DNA of 64,000 nt from the NCBI GenBank assembly GCA_963556195.1, contig OY744533.1, positions 44,190,413-44,254,412 on the forward strand, in the 5' to 3' direction. The translations under genes and the position numbers were made by a program. The stretch's first letter is position 1. Every line of letters starts with the position of its first letter. Below, piece after piece: positions 24,990 to 40,000 of the stretch. The DNA is from Sepiola atlantica (taxonomy: Eukaryota; Mollusca; Cephalopoda; Sepiida; Sepiolidae). Below the pieces are notes generated by a model. That model ran no database searches. It was not told the DNA's origin and was given only the letters and a program-made list of their open reading frames with translations.

Positions 24990-27900
24990 GTATGTTGATA
25001 GAAGTTTATAAAAAAGCAAAATATTATGTTCCAGAATTTTTTAGATGAAAATTGATAATTTGGATTATTCACACTCAAGTTAATTGCTTTTAAATAACTA
25101 TAATTCTAAGTCATTGTGTATGGTGTAGACTTATGTTGTCAGAATTATTGTTACACATTAACGTTTTTTAAACATATTTTTACCAAATATGTATTGTGTC
25201 TTCAATTTGCCTATTTTCAGCTCTCCACGTGCTAATTTACACGTGTATTGTTCGTAATTCAATTACTACAGTATTTTTCTAATGCTGGGTTTACTCATTC
25301 CTTCTTGCCTTGTCTCAACACGTGATATTTTCCGTTTACGTTATGTTTTGCTGCCTATTGGAAGTAAGTGCACTAAATTTTCACATATTTTCTAGATTTC
25401 TTTCCTTACATCATTCCTTCATAGGAAGAATCTGTCCTTCTAATATTAGTGTCTTAATAGTCAAGTTCTAATGGAGTGTTTAAACAGGATATCCACCAGC
25501 CATTTATGCCGTTTCATTTTTTACGACAGCTAATTAGGAACTCAAATTCATCTCTCTTATGTTTTACGATGAGCTCCAATTTGATGCCAGCCTATTCAGG
25601 TGATGTTTGTGTTTGGTTCGCTCAAATTGAGGCACATTTCACTGCCCACAGGATAACATCAGAAGCGAAACAGCTCAATTAACTACTCAATGCATTTCCT
25701 GCAACACTGACAACTACAGTGAAGGATTTAATTACAGATCCTCAACCTGGTGCATCTTAAACAACCTGGTGCATCTTAAACAATCTGGTGCATCTTAAAC
25801 AATCTGGTGCATCTTAAACAATCTGGTGCATCTTAAAAAACCTGGTGCATCTTAAACAATCTGGTGCATCTTAAACAACCTGGTGCATCTTAAACAACCT
25901 GGTGCATCTTAAACAATCTGGTGCATCTTAAACAATCTGGTGCATCTTAAACAATCTGGTGCATCTTAAACAACCTGGTGCATCTTAAACAACCTGGTGC
26001 ATCTTAAACAATCTGGTGCATCTTAAACAATCTGGTGCATCTTAAACAATCTGGTGCATCTTAAACAATCTGGGGCATCTTAAACAATCTGGTGCATCTT
26101 AAACAATCTGGTGCATCTTAAACAATCTGGTGCATCTTAAACAATCTGGTGCATCTTACGAGACCATCAAACAAGTGGTACTTTGTTGGACTTCTATTTC
26201 TGCCAAGTGTCGTTTTTAGGCACTGGTAAACAACAAATTGTTGGGGGATTGGTTGCCAACACAGTTACTTTGACATATGCGCGAATTGGCAGACAGCGGA
26301 TTATTGGGACAGTTATTCGTATCTTGTTTACCATCTACTGTACAGGCCATCCTCACACCAATGATGGAGACCAGTACGGTGGAACAACTCGCTTCGGTTA
26401 TACTGGAAGGACCCCTGCTACGGCGAGCACTAACTCAGTTACAGACATCTCGGCAGTGTTTGCAAAACCAACGTCTGACTGGGCTTATACATCCATGCAA
26501 AAGGCTATTGACAACCCTACTAGGGAGCTTGAGACATTAAGGTTATCTAGAACATTTCCATTTCCTGAAGTAATTAACTACCTCTTCTACAGTTTTGCAC
26601 CTGCATGTGTAGAAGTTTCTTTTTGAATAAACCCTTTTCTATTTTGAAAACATTTGTAATTCTTTCACTTTTTAGCAAATAGACATTTGCATTTTGCAAC
26701 AACAGAACATTTTTCACCTTTGAATAAATAAACATTTTTCTCTTTTGACTTTAGATTATTACATTTTTGCTTGTTTTTCAGCAAAAGAAACATTTTGTCT
26801 TTGACAAAGACATTCTTGTTCAAGTTTATCAGTCATATAATATATTTTTGCATTTTCATGTTCTTGGCATTGTATTTTCATGTGCTGCTATTATCAATAA
26901 AGTTTCTCTTGTTTTATCAGCTAAAAGCCAAAACAGGGGGCTATGTAGCAGTTGCATGAGCAAACTATTTTGTATCAGTCTGTGTGATCAGCAGTGAGAT
27001 TGTGATTCGACTTGGCGATTATGTAACCATCGTCTCTTCACCACATGGACAAACAACACGCCTACGCTCAATGAGATTCATACGCGATGAATCATCTTGG
27101 CGCGAGAACTAAACCATGTGATGAACAGAATGATTTAGTTTCAGTCTTACTTTCAAATAGACAAAATGTATAATATCCTGCGCTCTCTACCAGGCTTGCG
27201 GTAGACGAATTGAGGAACTCCAGGATAACGTTATTTTGTTTTGGCAACATTAATCAACCTTCATTTTGTTCAACCTTCATTTTGTTCCTGTGTTCCCGTA
27301 AATAAAATTGATCAAATTCAATGCAAACATTTGAATTTTCAAATGGGAGGTTGTTGTACCCATATTATGCTCCTTTAAAATACTCCAAAGAAACTGAAAT
27401 TTTGGGAATATTTATTAATTGATGTCTAATACCTACTGTTAAAATTTCATAAAACTCTGAGGCATTTGAATTTTTACGAAGAACTTCCACCCCCTTTTTC
27501 ACCCCTCTTTTTGCACAAAACTAAATTAACTATAGCCCAGACTACCATCCTTTACACCTGTCTTCCAAAATTAATAATGATCGGTTAATTAGTTTAGGAA
27601 TGAATTCTATAGAAATATATAAACATACACTTCCTTAACTTTATATAGATAGAGATTGTAAATGTTGTTTTCCATCTGAATTCTATAAAAATTAATAAAA
27701 TTGGCTTAAGGGAATATTGGATTATAAATTAGATAAGCTAAATAAACTTACCTTTTTATAAGAAGATTTCTTTATTTCTAATGTTTGTCCAGGTGAACTG
27801 AAATTAGGAAAACGAAAAAGAACTTTTAGATTTTTTTAATGAATTCATTTCCTAGGATAAAACAATGGAAAGTCTACTCATTAAAGACTTGGGATAGTAA

Positions 27901-29240
27901 AGGTCAGAGAGTGAATGTTACCAAGATCAATGTGATGATCAGTAGTTGTAGTATCGGAAAGACTATGCTCAGTTTGTGGGAAAGGAGTTGGGAACAACTC
28001 AATTTTTCATGGTACTTGTAAGCATGAAAATACAGTGGAATTACAGGTAGGGTGAGAGATGATAATTAGTTTGTGTGCAGTAAATGTAAGAACGGAAACG
28101 GATGAGAACTCTCATATTGAGAAAGTCTATTTGGATGGCTATTGAGGTTGTTCAGAGTTTTTTTAAACTTTAGACATTATTTTATATGAATATGAATATT
28201 TGTGCGAACACTGGCAAAGAATAATATTTTTCTGTAATTTTTGAGAGGGGGTGTACACACGTAATTATAATAATAATATATAAAGCAGGAGGAAATAATT
28301 GTTTTCATCTTGTGTAAAAGCATTACACTTCATTATTAGATAAAAAAAATACTCAATGACCAAATTGTGTTTATGATTAGTGCACCAGCAATATACTTAC
28401 CTGTAAACAAATAAGATGTTTTAAAATAAGGCTATGCTCAGATATTGTGATTTGACTGGAGTACCAACCTCCATGGGTGAAACAAAAACTCTTATTGACT
28501 GACCAATCATAGGATAGCAGAAAATGTGCTGCAGTTTGTGATTGATTAGCCAATTGAGTGATGTGTTATTTCATTTGTGGAAATGAGAGAAAGACATCAC
28601 TTTATATCACTTTATAAAGAAAACTTCCAATTAAGAGGCAGAAAACCCTACTTCAAAACAATCTCAATAAAATAGAGAGCAGCACAAAGAAATACAAACC
28701 AAAATGCTTTCATATGGTTCCGATAGAAGTTGACTGTTGTTATTGGAAGATCTTTCTCTTTCAACCTCGTTTTCAGAGCACAGAGGAAGCAATGCAATAG
28801 TAATTCGTCCATTTCCTCTGAAAAAAATTTTAAAAGTAAAAACAATGTACTAACATACATATACATAGATAAGAATAAGGTAAATAGATAGGAATAAGGT
28901 AATAAGCAAAGAACAGAGTAAATAGAACAGGAAAAATTAACACATAATCCTGCTTCTTTTGATTCGATATTTCGTTTCAGTTTTGAAACTTTGAGAATAG
29001 TATTTATTGAACAGTCAAATTAAATATAAAAAATTTCGGAATTGGTGGAGAGAGGCAAAGTCATGAAGAGAGTGGGTAATGCGTTACAGTGGGGAGAGTG
29101 AGATTGGTAGTCAATAGGATGTTGTGTATGTGAAAGGGAATTGGTCAAAGATTAAGTAATTACTATGTAAAAGGAGGTTACACACAGACAGGGGGATGAA
29201 AACCTACACATTCTGTCAGATATTTATTTTCTTTAAACAA

Positions 29241-29286
<46 letters not shown>

Positions 29287-30024
29287 AAAACTACCGGATA
29301 GTTATTAATCTAATATTCTTTTTAAATGTATAACTTAAATTACATATCTTTAATAAAAATCTATTGTAATTTTTAAAACTAATAGTTTTCATTTAAATTA
29401 TCTCCCTTGAAAATTAATGAACATAATATTTTAAGAAAGGTTTTGGTAATTTATCTTTGTGTTTTTTTTAATAAATCACTTTAATTACTGTTAATATCAA
29501 TGAAACTATTGCATATATATAGGAGAATAGGAAAATAAAATTACGAATGAAAAACACCAAACATTAATTTATTATAAACTGTTTAAAAAATATTTATGCA
29601 AATTGGACAGACAAATAGCCAAGTCTTTGCTCTCTACTATATATATAGCAAGAGGGAATTACAAAAAAAATATGTTGGATTATTTAGTTAAATAACAGTG
29701 AACATTTTTTATGGTCATATAGATGAGCTAAATGAAAATAACTTTTTTATTTATTCATTACATCTAAGCTAAAAATTGACTCTCCTTAGGTGATCGCTTG
29801 TATCAGCTTGCAACCTGATACAGCAATTTGGCCCCAAATAGACAGATTCCTTCTGGCCCGTCAATATTAAATCGGTCGTTATCTAAAAAATAACAATTAT
29901 AAATTATAATTTTATCTATCCATCCTCCCTTCTCTTAAAGCTATTTTTGTTTCCTTTATTTTGTCCTGCGGTCAATCTGTACATTTTTTTTACTTGTGTC
30001 TGTGGTTGTACGTAACTCTGTATG

Positions 30025-30065
<41 letters not shown>

Positions 30066-33000
30066 AAAGTTTATATGTGTACTGTATTTATATCATAACG
30101 TATGCATATATTTTTATAATTCATTGTGTATATAGATGCTTAAATATAATATTTTTTTGTAAAAGCCGCCTTAATTTTTTAAAAAGGCTAGTTAAATTTA
30201 TAACGTTTAGTTATAATTTTGAAAAAGTTTTTTTCTGCGTTCTCAAAATATTTTTTTTTTAAATTTGTAAAAACATGTTTGAAATGATTAAGCCTTCAAC
30301 TATCAACTAATAATAGTAATATTTCGCTGTTAAACTCAGATTATTAAAAGTTTGCCTTTTCTGAGCAGGGAGGAAGTGGATTTGGGATACTTTTGATTAT
30401 TATGAGTGTGTAATTATTCCTTAGTTAGAATGTTATCTCCGATTACAGATAACTTTATTATCATTAACAGGATGTCCATTATTTTCGTTATTATTTTAAT
30501 ATTTTTACTGCTTATATTATCATTATTATTGCTGAATGTTATCGAATTGGGTATCACTGGTCCTGTTTCTACCTAGGATAAGGACAGATATGCAAACTAT
30601 TTAAGATGCCTAAGCTTTAAATTCCAATAGTTCTTTAAAATTTTATTGTAAATCTTAATTATTATTTTTAAGTTTTGAGTCCCATTCTATATAAATCCTG
30701 AAGGTAGTAATTTTCCCAACTACTTTAACAGTTAATAATTTTTTCAATTTTCTTTTTCTATAACTTCTATTCTATTTTGATATGGCTTCTTACTAAAGCT
30801 ATAAGAACCAAAATTAATCTACCACTGATAATAGGCCACTTGAACCTTTTTCACTTTATGTGATTATATATGTGCATGATTCTCCAGTGAAGGAGCATCT
30901 CCCTTATAATGGCTTTTATGCTTTTTTATAGAACAAGATAAATGTTTTTCTTCTTCCTTGTAATGTGTTTCTACTTGCATGTTATATTACATCAGTTTAT
31001 TCCATTTTGAGTCCCACTCTACATCCCTAAATACTTTTTTTATGCAGTCTGTACTGATTTGATATATCCACTACTCCCTTGTTCGTTTCTAATTTGCTGT
31101 ATAATAGGAAGGGTTGAACTCAATAACCTTGATGCTGTCTATATGCTTTTAAATTGGTGTCTATACCCTATGCTGATGAAGAGATCTGATAATAATAAAC
31201 AGGTATAAGCAATAAATATAGCATTATTTTAAAATTTTAATGTTTTTTCTTAATTGGGGGTTATGGTACAGTTTCGGTGGCACCCCCTAAATGGTAAAGC
31301 TTACAAAAAAACAAAAACAATGTGCCCACGTTATTCACCCTGTCGCCTAGAATAAATATTCCATAATTCATAATAAGTTCAATATTTTAGGATTTTACTA
31401 AGCACATGCATATTATTAGCATTACAAGCCGATAACGTCTTTTCGTTGAACAACGGTAAAATTTCACACCTTATGTGATTAAAACAAGTCATATCTCTAT
31501 TATTTGTGGTCCAATATTTAAAACAATTATATGGATGGAAAGAGAATAAAATAAATATTCCAATGACATTAATTCCATGTGCCTTTATACGTTAAATATT
31601 TTTATACTACAAGTTAAAAATGAAAAAAACACTAAAAATTGACGAACTAGAAAGAGAAACTTTTTTTTTTTCAATTTTCTTTTTTCATATCTTACATTCA
31701 GATTAAAATGCAACGGATTGATTTAATTGGATATTCTTGAGATTTCACAGGCTAATTAAACATAGATGAAAAGTTTGAAAGCACAATACTTTTCAATTTT
31801 CATTTTTTATTTATATAAATATAGATTTTGTCTGTCTGTCCGTCCGGTTGGACGGCTAAATAGAATAAAGTAAAGAATTACATTTTTTTTATTATCGTGA
31901 AAAAAACAAAATCAAACAAACTTGTAAATTGGAAAAAAATGCTCATTTTGGACTTTTATTTTATTTTTTCTTATATGGTAGCGTTTGAATGTAAATAATT
32001 TACATGACTGAAATAGGAATTAACCTTAAATAAAAAGAGTATTTTCAGACTATTATTGATTAAATAGTCTAAAAAAAAAATTTAAAAAAACTTTCCTATT
32101 TCAGTCACGTAAATATAATGAAAATAAAATAAGAGAAGATGTTAATCAAGAAAGATCAGCATAGCTGTTGTTTTTTGTTTTTTTAATTTATCTATTGGGG
32201 GGGAATGTTGATAGCAGGATGATTTAAGTGAAAGAAAACTTTAAATAAAAAAACTTACAATTTAAACAAAAAATTCATTTTTATTGGTTTGTACTTTATG
32301 TGAAAGATTTTTTTATTTCAGACTATGTATATTTATAATGTTTTGCCCTTTTATCTTATAAATAAAAACATGTGCTTCAAAAACAATAAAAATTTGGCAT
32401 TGCTAGGGGAGGAGAGGGGGTGAGAGAGAAGGGGAAGTAGAAAGAATGAGAACGACGCCAAAGAGAGAGAGAGAGAGAGCAGTCACCTCCCCCCTTCTCT
32501 TTGAAATCTTATACCTCATTGGTATATCTTTCTAGCTAGCTTAGACGTATTAGTTTCATTCAAATTATCTCCCTTGATGATGATTATTTATGATGAGGTT
32601 TTCGTAGTTTGTTCTTTTTTTACTGAATTACTTTAATTACAATTACTGACGACGAAACTATTGCAGATATATAGGAAAAATAACAATAAAATTAAAAATG
32701 AATAACAGTCGAAAATAACTTACTATAGACTGTTTAAAAAAAAATATGCACATTAGACAGATATAGGAATGTCTATGGGTCTTTTGTCAGTATTTCAAAG
32801 TATTGTGTTGAATTATTGATTTAAATAACAGTAACCCATTTTTATTGTAATATAGGAGTGATAAATGAAAATAACTTTCACATTTATTCATTTAGACTAG
32901 AAGAATACCCGTCCCAGGATAGGTAAAATGAATTCCCGAAACAGAACTGTTTTGCATCACTTTTATGTCCCCTTACGATGATTAAATTCAATATATAATG

Positions 33001-34005
33001 ATACTAAACTTCATGTCTAGAATTCTTATTCCAATTTTGATCGAAATCCATTACATGATTTTGATTCTAGAAAATGTCTAAAATTTAAGGCTTAAGTTTA
33101 AGGGGGCGTAAGAAATTGAAATTCAGGGAATCTTACTTAATCAGAATCTAATGAATATAGATGAAATTTAATGCAAATTTGAAAAAAATTGAATTTTCAA
33201 ATGAGATTTGTGCCCATATTATACCTTCTAAAAACCCGTTCAAATACTCCAAAGAAACTGAAATTTGGGAAATATTTATTAATTGATGTTTAATACCTAT
33301 TGTTAAAATTTCACAAAAGTCTGAGGTATCTCAATTTTCATGAAGGGATGCCACCCTCTTTTTGCCCTCTTTGCATAAAACTAAATTAAACTAAATATAG
33401 CCAATATTTTCCACTCTTGTACCAAAATTCATAATGATCAGTTTATTAGTTTAAGAGTTTATCCTGTACAACGAAATATATATATGTTTATATACTATAT
33501 ATATAAACATATACAGATACCTAACTTTATATACATACATCTCCTAAATGCTTAAGTTTACAAAAAAAAAAAATAATAATGTGACCACGTTATCAGTGTT
33601 GCCTAGAATATATATTCCAAAATTCATAATGATCAGTTCATTAGTTTAGGAGATTATCCTGTACATAATAAAAATATATACACATTTATAACTTTTTATA
33701 AATATATATATATAAGATATATAATTGAATAAATAAAAAAAAATTTTTTTATATCACTCATAACTAGTGATTTCATGCCTTGAACGATGATTTGACGACC
33801 TAAACACATTCCTGTGTATGCTTTCACAATAACATGTTTAGGGCATTTGATGATTACTGAAAGCGTGAAAACAGTAATCATAATCGATTAAAAAACATGT
33901 AATTTATTCAATTATTATAACGCTCTGTCTGAGGAGGCATAGAGCACTGTATATAAGTGTAAATCCAAAATTTGGAATTCGTTTTAAAAGCCGATACTCA
34001 TCGCT

Positions 34006-34059
<54 letters not shown>

Positions 34060-37000
34060 AGATATATAAGAGAGAGAGAGAGATTACCTATTACATCAGT
34101 AAAGGCTGCCTTTTCGTTGTCATATTCATAACATTTCGATCACTGTACTTTCCAGCCTTTTTCAAATGTAATTTGTTGAAGTTTGAATTCTGACTGGTGC
34201 ATGAAGAAGACCGGATTGTACAGTGGCTGAAGCATCAGGAGTATAATAACAGCCCAAAACCTGTGAATAGTCTGAGTAGTAACAATTTCTCTTCTGAGAA
34301 ACATAGGCAACGTAGAAGTCAAACTATTTCTTCGTAGACATTCAAGTGTGAATATAAAGATGCCTTACTTTGGGCATTCAGCTGCTCATCCTCAGAGTCA
34401 TCGTCTTCCTCATCATAGTCTTCTTCCTCCCTCTCTTCAACTCCGCCTGTTTGTTCTACATCACAAGTACCCGATCCCTCAGTCGTATCTGTGATGGTCA
34501 AATCATTCATTTCTTCTATTTCTGATTGACCGCTCTCTTTGCTTGTACAGTTTGTCTCTTCTTCGGAGTCAGAACTATCCACTTCTGAAATGGAGAGAAT
34601 TAAAATTTAAAAAAAAAAAAAAGAAAAAAAAAGAAAGAAAATAACTAATGAAACTTAAACCATTAAATGCACAAAGTTGTCTGGTTCATGACATTAATTC
34701 TCATTGGGGTTCGTTATCAGTATTGTTCTTCAGAAGGAAAGTTGCTGTTGCCCATCTTGGTTCATGAACAACAGTTTGAAATTTAGATTTTTTTGTTAGG
34801 TTATCGACACAGTATCATTGCTAGTAACAGAGTTATTTTGGAGTTTTCTTTCTCCTAGATTAGTTGTCTACAAAGACTTCCGAGTAGAGTCGCTCCTATT
34901 ATTTTGCATAAATAGGTACAATAAATGTATAACAATGGAGATGGACGAGAACTCAGATGTGGAGAAAGTAGATCTGGATGGTGAAGCTATTGAGGTTGTT
35001 CAAAAATTTTGCTACCTTGCAGGATGGAGCAGTAGCTAGTGTGATTGCACAAATTAGGAGTGGCTCAGGTAAACTTCAGGGAACTTCTGCCATTACTAAC
35101 CAGCAAAGTGTTACCACTGTTGACCAATCAGACATGTATATGCAGTGTGATGATGTATGGAGGTGAAATGTGGCTGATGATAGTTGAGGATATGCATTGC
35201 TTTGAGAGAAATGATATGAAAATAATACGATGGATGTGTAATGCAAGTCTTAGATACTGGCTTAGATCTGATGACTTCAGAGGAAGATTAAATCTGGACA
35301 GTATAAGGAGATGTGTGCAAAAGAGTAAACTTTGATGGTATGGCCACGTTGAAAGAATAGATAAGCGTTCTTAGGTTAGTAGATGTAGAACAGTTGAGGG
35401 AGCAGGTTTAGTTCACAGTGGAAGGTCAAGGAAAACATGAGAGGAAGTGATAATAATGGACTTAATAAAAAGAGCGATAAATAAAGATCTGGCCAAGATA
35501 AGTTAGTTTAGAAGTCAATTTCTAAAAGTTGTCCAACACATGCCAGTATGCAAAACGGATGTTGAACTGAATATGATGATGAATGATGATGCTTCTACAG
35601 CCTACTGCTGTTTGTTTGCTGTTGTTTCTTGGTTAATCTCTGTTATTACACACAAGACACCACAAGGAAGAAAACATGTATAATTTGCTTTTGGCTGTAA
35701 AAATAGGTTTTCTTGTTTTATTTATATGAACGTGCAGAGACAGGATTTGATTGTCACTTGGCTATCTGCGAAAACTTGTGTATATGTTTGCGGGCAGTGA
35801 GCTCACTGCTGTCTGTACTGGGCTTAACTCAACTCATCCAGTTTTCTTTCTCACTTTCTTTCCATGTTCTCTCTGTCTACTCTTCTATTTAATTATCGTT
35901 TGTGTTATCTGCATTTTTCGCATTTATTCCAATTTGGATATTTTTGCAAATAACATTCGTTTATCAAATTTCTAATAGCTTATATGCCTTATTTTGACAA
36001 TCTCATTTGTTTTAATTGTTCATAGACTTATGTCACATCTCAAGTCCTAAAACGAAATTGCATTTCCAAAATATCTAAACAAATTAAGTTTTCTTAATTC
36101 TCTGATCTTTTATTTTTTCAAATATTTCAGATTCGCTTCAAATTTGATCAATAGTTATTAACACCAATTAAGCAAGATTCCTTGAATTTCAATCTTTTTT
36201 GAAGACCCTTTAAGCTTAGCCTTAAATTTTTACACATTTTCGAGAATCAAAATCATGTAATGGATTTTGATCAAAATTGGAACAAGGATTCTAGACATAA
36301 AGTTTAGTATCATTATATCTTGGTTTTAAGCTTTGTAAGAGAACATAAAAGTGGTGCCAAACCTTTCTGTTCAGGGAAATTAATTTTACTCATCCTGGGA
36401 CGGGTATTCTTCTAGTTAATAAGATGACAACAACAATAAAAGAAAAGAGAAGAGAGAACGAACTGCTGTTACATGTCACCAAACAAACAAGACTCCAGTT
36501 GATGCGATGAATTGCTCTCTAGATAATCTATTAAGTTTGAAATATTAATAAGCAGTAGGGTTGGGTGGGGATTGTGGATTCATACCTTCGTAATTGAACA
36601 CGATAGTCTCAACAGGATTTTTTACTCAGCTTGGCCGATTCCATGGTTCAAGACACTACTAGAGGAACACTTACCTTGAGGTATATGTGGAGGTTTTGAT
36701 TTATCCCCAGCAGCCCTAAGGGAAATAAGGAAATAAGATAATAAGCTATAGGAATTTATATACACACAAGCAAAAAATTAAATAATAATTGTAGCACTTT
36801 CTTGATCTGAGAAATTAATCTAACATATAAAGTTATCTTGTTGGAATTTTAGACCTAAATAGCATTTAAGCTGACAAATCAAACATTGCTTCTAATTAGA
36901 AGACAATTTTCATTTGTTATTATTGTACCATGCTATTGGCAATATAATAAAGTACCTTGTTACAATTTATTTTTAAAATTACTTAATGCGGCCTAAACGA

Positions 37001-40000
37001 CTGATAACAAGTTATGGTAAAAATAAAATACTTTGATATTCGGATGGATTTTTAACGTTACAAAATTTTATTATGACAAGTAATGACATTGATGACATTT
37101 TTTAAAATTGAGAATAGTGAAGAAAACAGAGAAGCAAAAAAGTTAAAAGTTAATAAATTAATATAATGAACTGATTTTCGTCAACACTCGTCATGTTACA
37201 TTTTCACTTACCAATGGGTGTATAAACCATTATATACCCGTGTTGTTGTCAACATAAACCCAGGTGCTTTACGTCTGCTGATAAACCCACTCGGACACCA
37301 ATGTTCATAAAAAAGGTTTATTTAAAAAGAGGGAGAGAGAGTCACATAAAACATCAGAGCGACAGAACACTTCTGTACACATGAGAGAGAGAGAGAGAGA
37401 GATAAAGACAGACAGACAACCAGCCCGTCTCGCAACATCCGGCCACACTATCTCCATTGGAGACAGTAGTCAGACATGTCCTTCCTCATTGAAATCTCAC
37501 TAACTAAAAGAAGTCACATGATTTGTGTAACTTCCGCCCGGTGCAACCCCCTCCGACCCCTAACCTTTACATTAACTCATTTTCTACGACAGGGTGGTCA
37601 CTAAAAAGCAGAAAATTTGTCAAACAGTAATTTATTTTTACAATGAATAACTTTTATAAAGTTTTTCAAAGACTAATATTATAATATGCTCAAAATGTCG
37701 TCCGTGCAAATTGAAGAAGTGAATAAGCCATACGCAATAAAATTTAAACAAAAAAAATTTAAACAATAAAATTTACAACCTCAAATTTCTCGCTTTTCTA
37801 GCGACCACCCTGTATTTAACAACCAGAGTAAATGACATGAAATAAAAAAATGAATGCACTGCAGTTAAAAGATACAAAATGCGAACCAGTGACGGGTTAG
37901 GAGAGGGAAAAAATATGGCAGGGTAGGGGTGGGGTCAGCAGTGGATTACATTTAGTCCCAGAAGTCACTCCTTTTGTTGGCATAAGGAGGGTTTTAATGA
38001 TTAAATGTAAATTGTTTCTAGGACTTCAAACAACGAATATGATCTACTGATGATATATATATATATATATATATATTGTTGAACTATAGCTGACCTGGAT
38101 GTGTTGACTAAATGATTTAAACTGTTTAGTCGGCCCTTTAATATTTGTTTCCTTGGGGCCATTAGAGACAAAATTAGTGCATTCTTACTGGTAGTTGTTT
38201 CAAAAAGACTGAAACTAGGTCATCTAGTCAGATTTTTTTTTCTTTATATTATATTGAACCAGTTAAGAGAGAGAGGCTGTCGGAGGGAGAAGTAGAGAGG
38301 GGGGGGGGGCTGTCAGAGGGAGAGAAGTTTAAAAAGAAAGATGTTACACGCACACCTTTTTTAGCTCTCCTATTTTGTTATCCATGCCCCCCCCCCGATC
38401 AATGCCAGGTAGCCCTGTTAGCTTTATAAATATAGATGACCCCCTATAGAATACTAAAAACTATTAGTAATGATAATTACCATAATTCATCTCCAAAATA
38501 ATGTACAATACCAATTCCTTTGCCTTTCATGTTACTGTCATACATGTCTCTTCCAGACATGAGCATCTGACCAACAGCCACGGGAGCTCTGCAATGAAAT
38601 CAAAAAGACTACAGTAAAATATATTATGAAAAAATATGATATATATATTTAATTCATTAACAAATAAATATTGTCAAGTTCTTAAAACTAGGAATTTCCA
38701 AACATTATTAATCGGTGCTACTACAGAATTTGAATTGAACCAAACCAACTTTTGCCAAACTAAACCTAAAACTTATGTTAGGGTGAGGTTAGGATTCTGT
38801 TAGGGTTAGAGTTTAAAAAAAAAAAAAACAGTTCTGTAGAACTACCTATTGATCTTTCATTTACCCCCCCCCCCCCCTTTAATTTAAATGTTTATTCATT
38901 TTATTTTAACCCTATTGGGGTTATTTAATGTCGAAACAATACGTATTCAAAATGATTCATTGAATACAAGTTGCTATTTTACCCATAGCTGGAGAGGGTT
39001 GTTGTTGATAACTTTACCAATGGCATTACAGGTTAAGTGCATGCAATAGATCCAACTGGATTTGAACTCTGCATAATCGATTCTACAGCCTGTGTCAGGA
39101 TCAACTGCACCAGTCGCGCAACCCTTTCTAAACTGTAAAAATGTATGCATCATAGTTAAAGACAGAATATCTTTTGTTAATTTAAAAAAAAAATATTTCA
39201 CCCCAAACAAGGTAGGCCACCACTGTAGACGTAAGGGGTTACTGAGAATTAGGGTGTAGGTTTTAGGTGTCATCCTAATTTGGGAGCTGTGTAGCGAGAT
39301 GTCTGTTTACATTAGTTTTAAACTTCTGCAGGGAGGGAGTTCCAGAGGCCAGCAGCATGAGGAAAGAAGGCTCTCCAGCATCTGGGGACCTCCACAGTGA
39401 ATGGATGGGATTTAGCTGATTGTCGAGTTGGTCTAGTGTATTTACGTTGAGGGGGCACCAGAGCAGCAAGTTCATCGGAGCACAATCCATTGAAGTATTT
39501 GTAAAACAAGCACAAGGATGCAACATTGCGGCGATGGGACAGGGGCTGGAGCTTGGTAGATAGTGAGGAACCTATTAAGTTGGCGACTCTTTTTTGGACC
39601 TTGTCTAAAAGGGAGAGACTAGTGGATGATGCACCAGCCCAGATGTGGCAACAATACTCCATGCATGCGCGGATGGTGGCTTTGTAGAGATATAGGATAA
39701 TGTCAGGTGTGAGGAGTTTACTAGCACGGTAGAGGGAGCCCACCTTCTTTGCTGCAGCCTTGTCAATGTCTTCAATGTATTTGTTCCAATTCATGTTACC
39801 TGTGAAGGTTAGGCCGAGGAGTTTGAATGTTGAACTCTCAGGTAGGGTGTTATTTGCCATGACAATCGGTGGTTGGAGAGGTTTCTTGTAGTTATTGAAG
39901 GAAAGGAGCTTTGTCTTTGCGGCATTAAAAGTTACCAAATATTTATGACCCCCAATCCACTACAACCTGGAGGTAATTTTCTAAGGATTCAGCCATTGCG

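Noticed and set aside
31150..31200. Second hammerhead ribozyme
   Set aside because: CTATGCTGATGA matches the intact copy but stem II and the GAAA box are missing.
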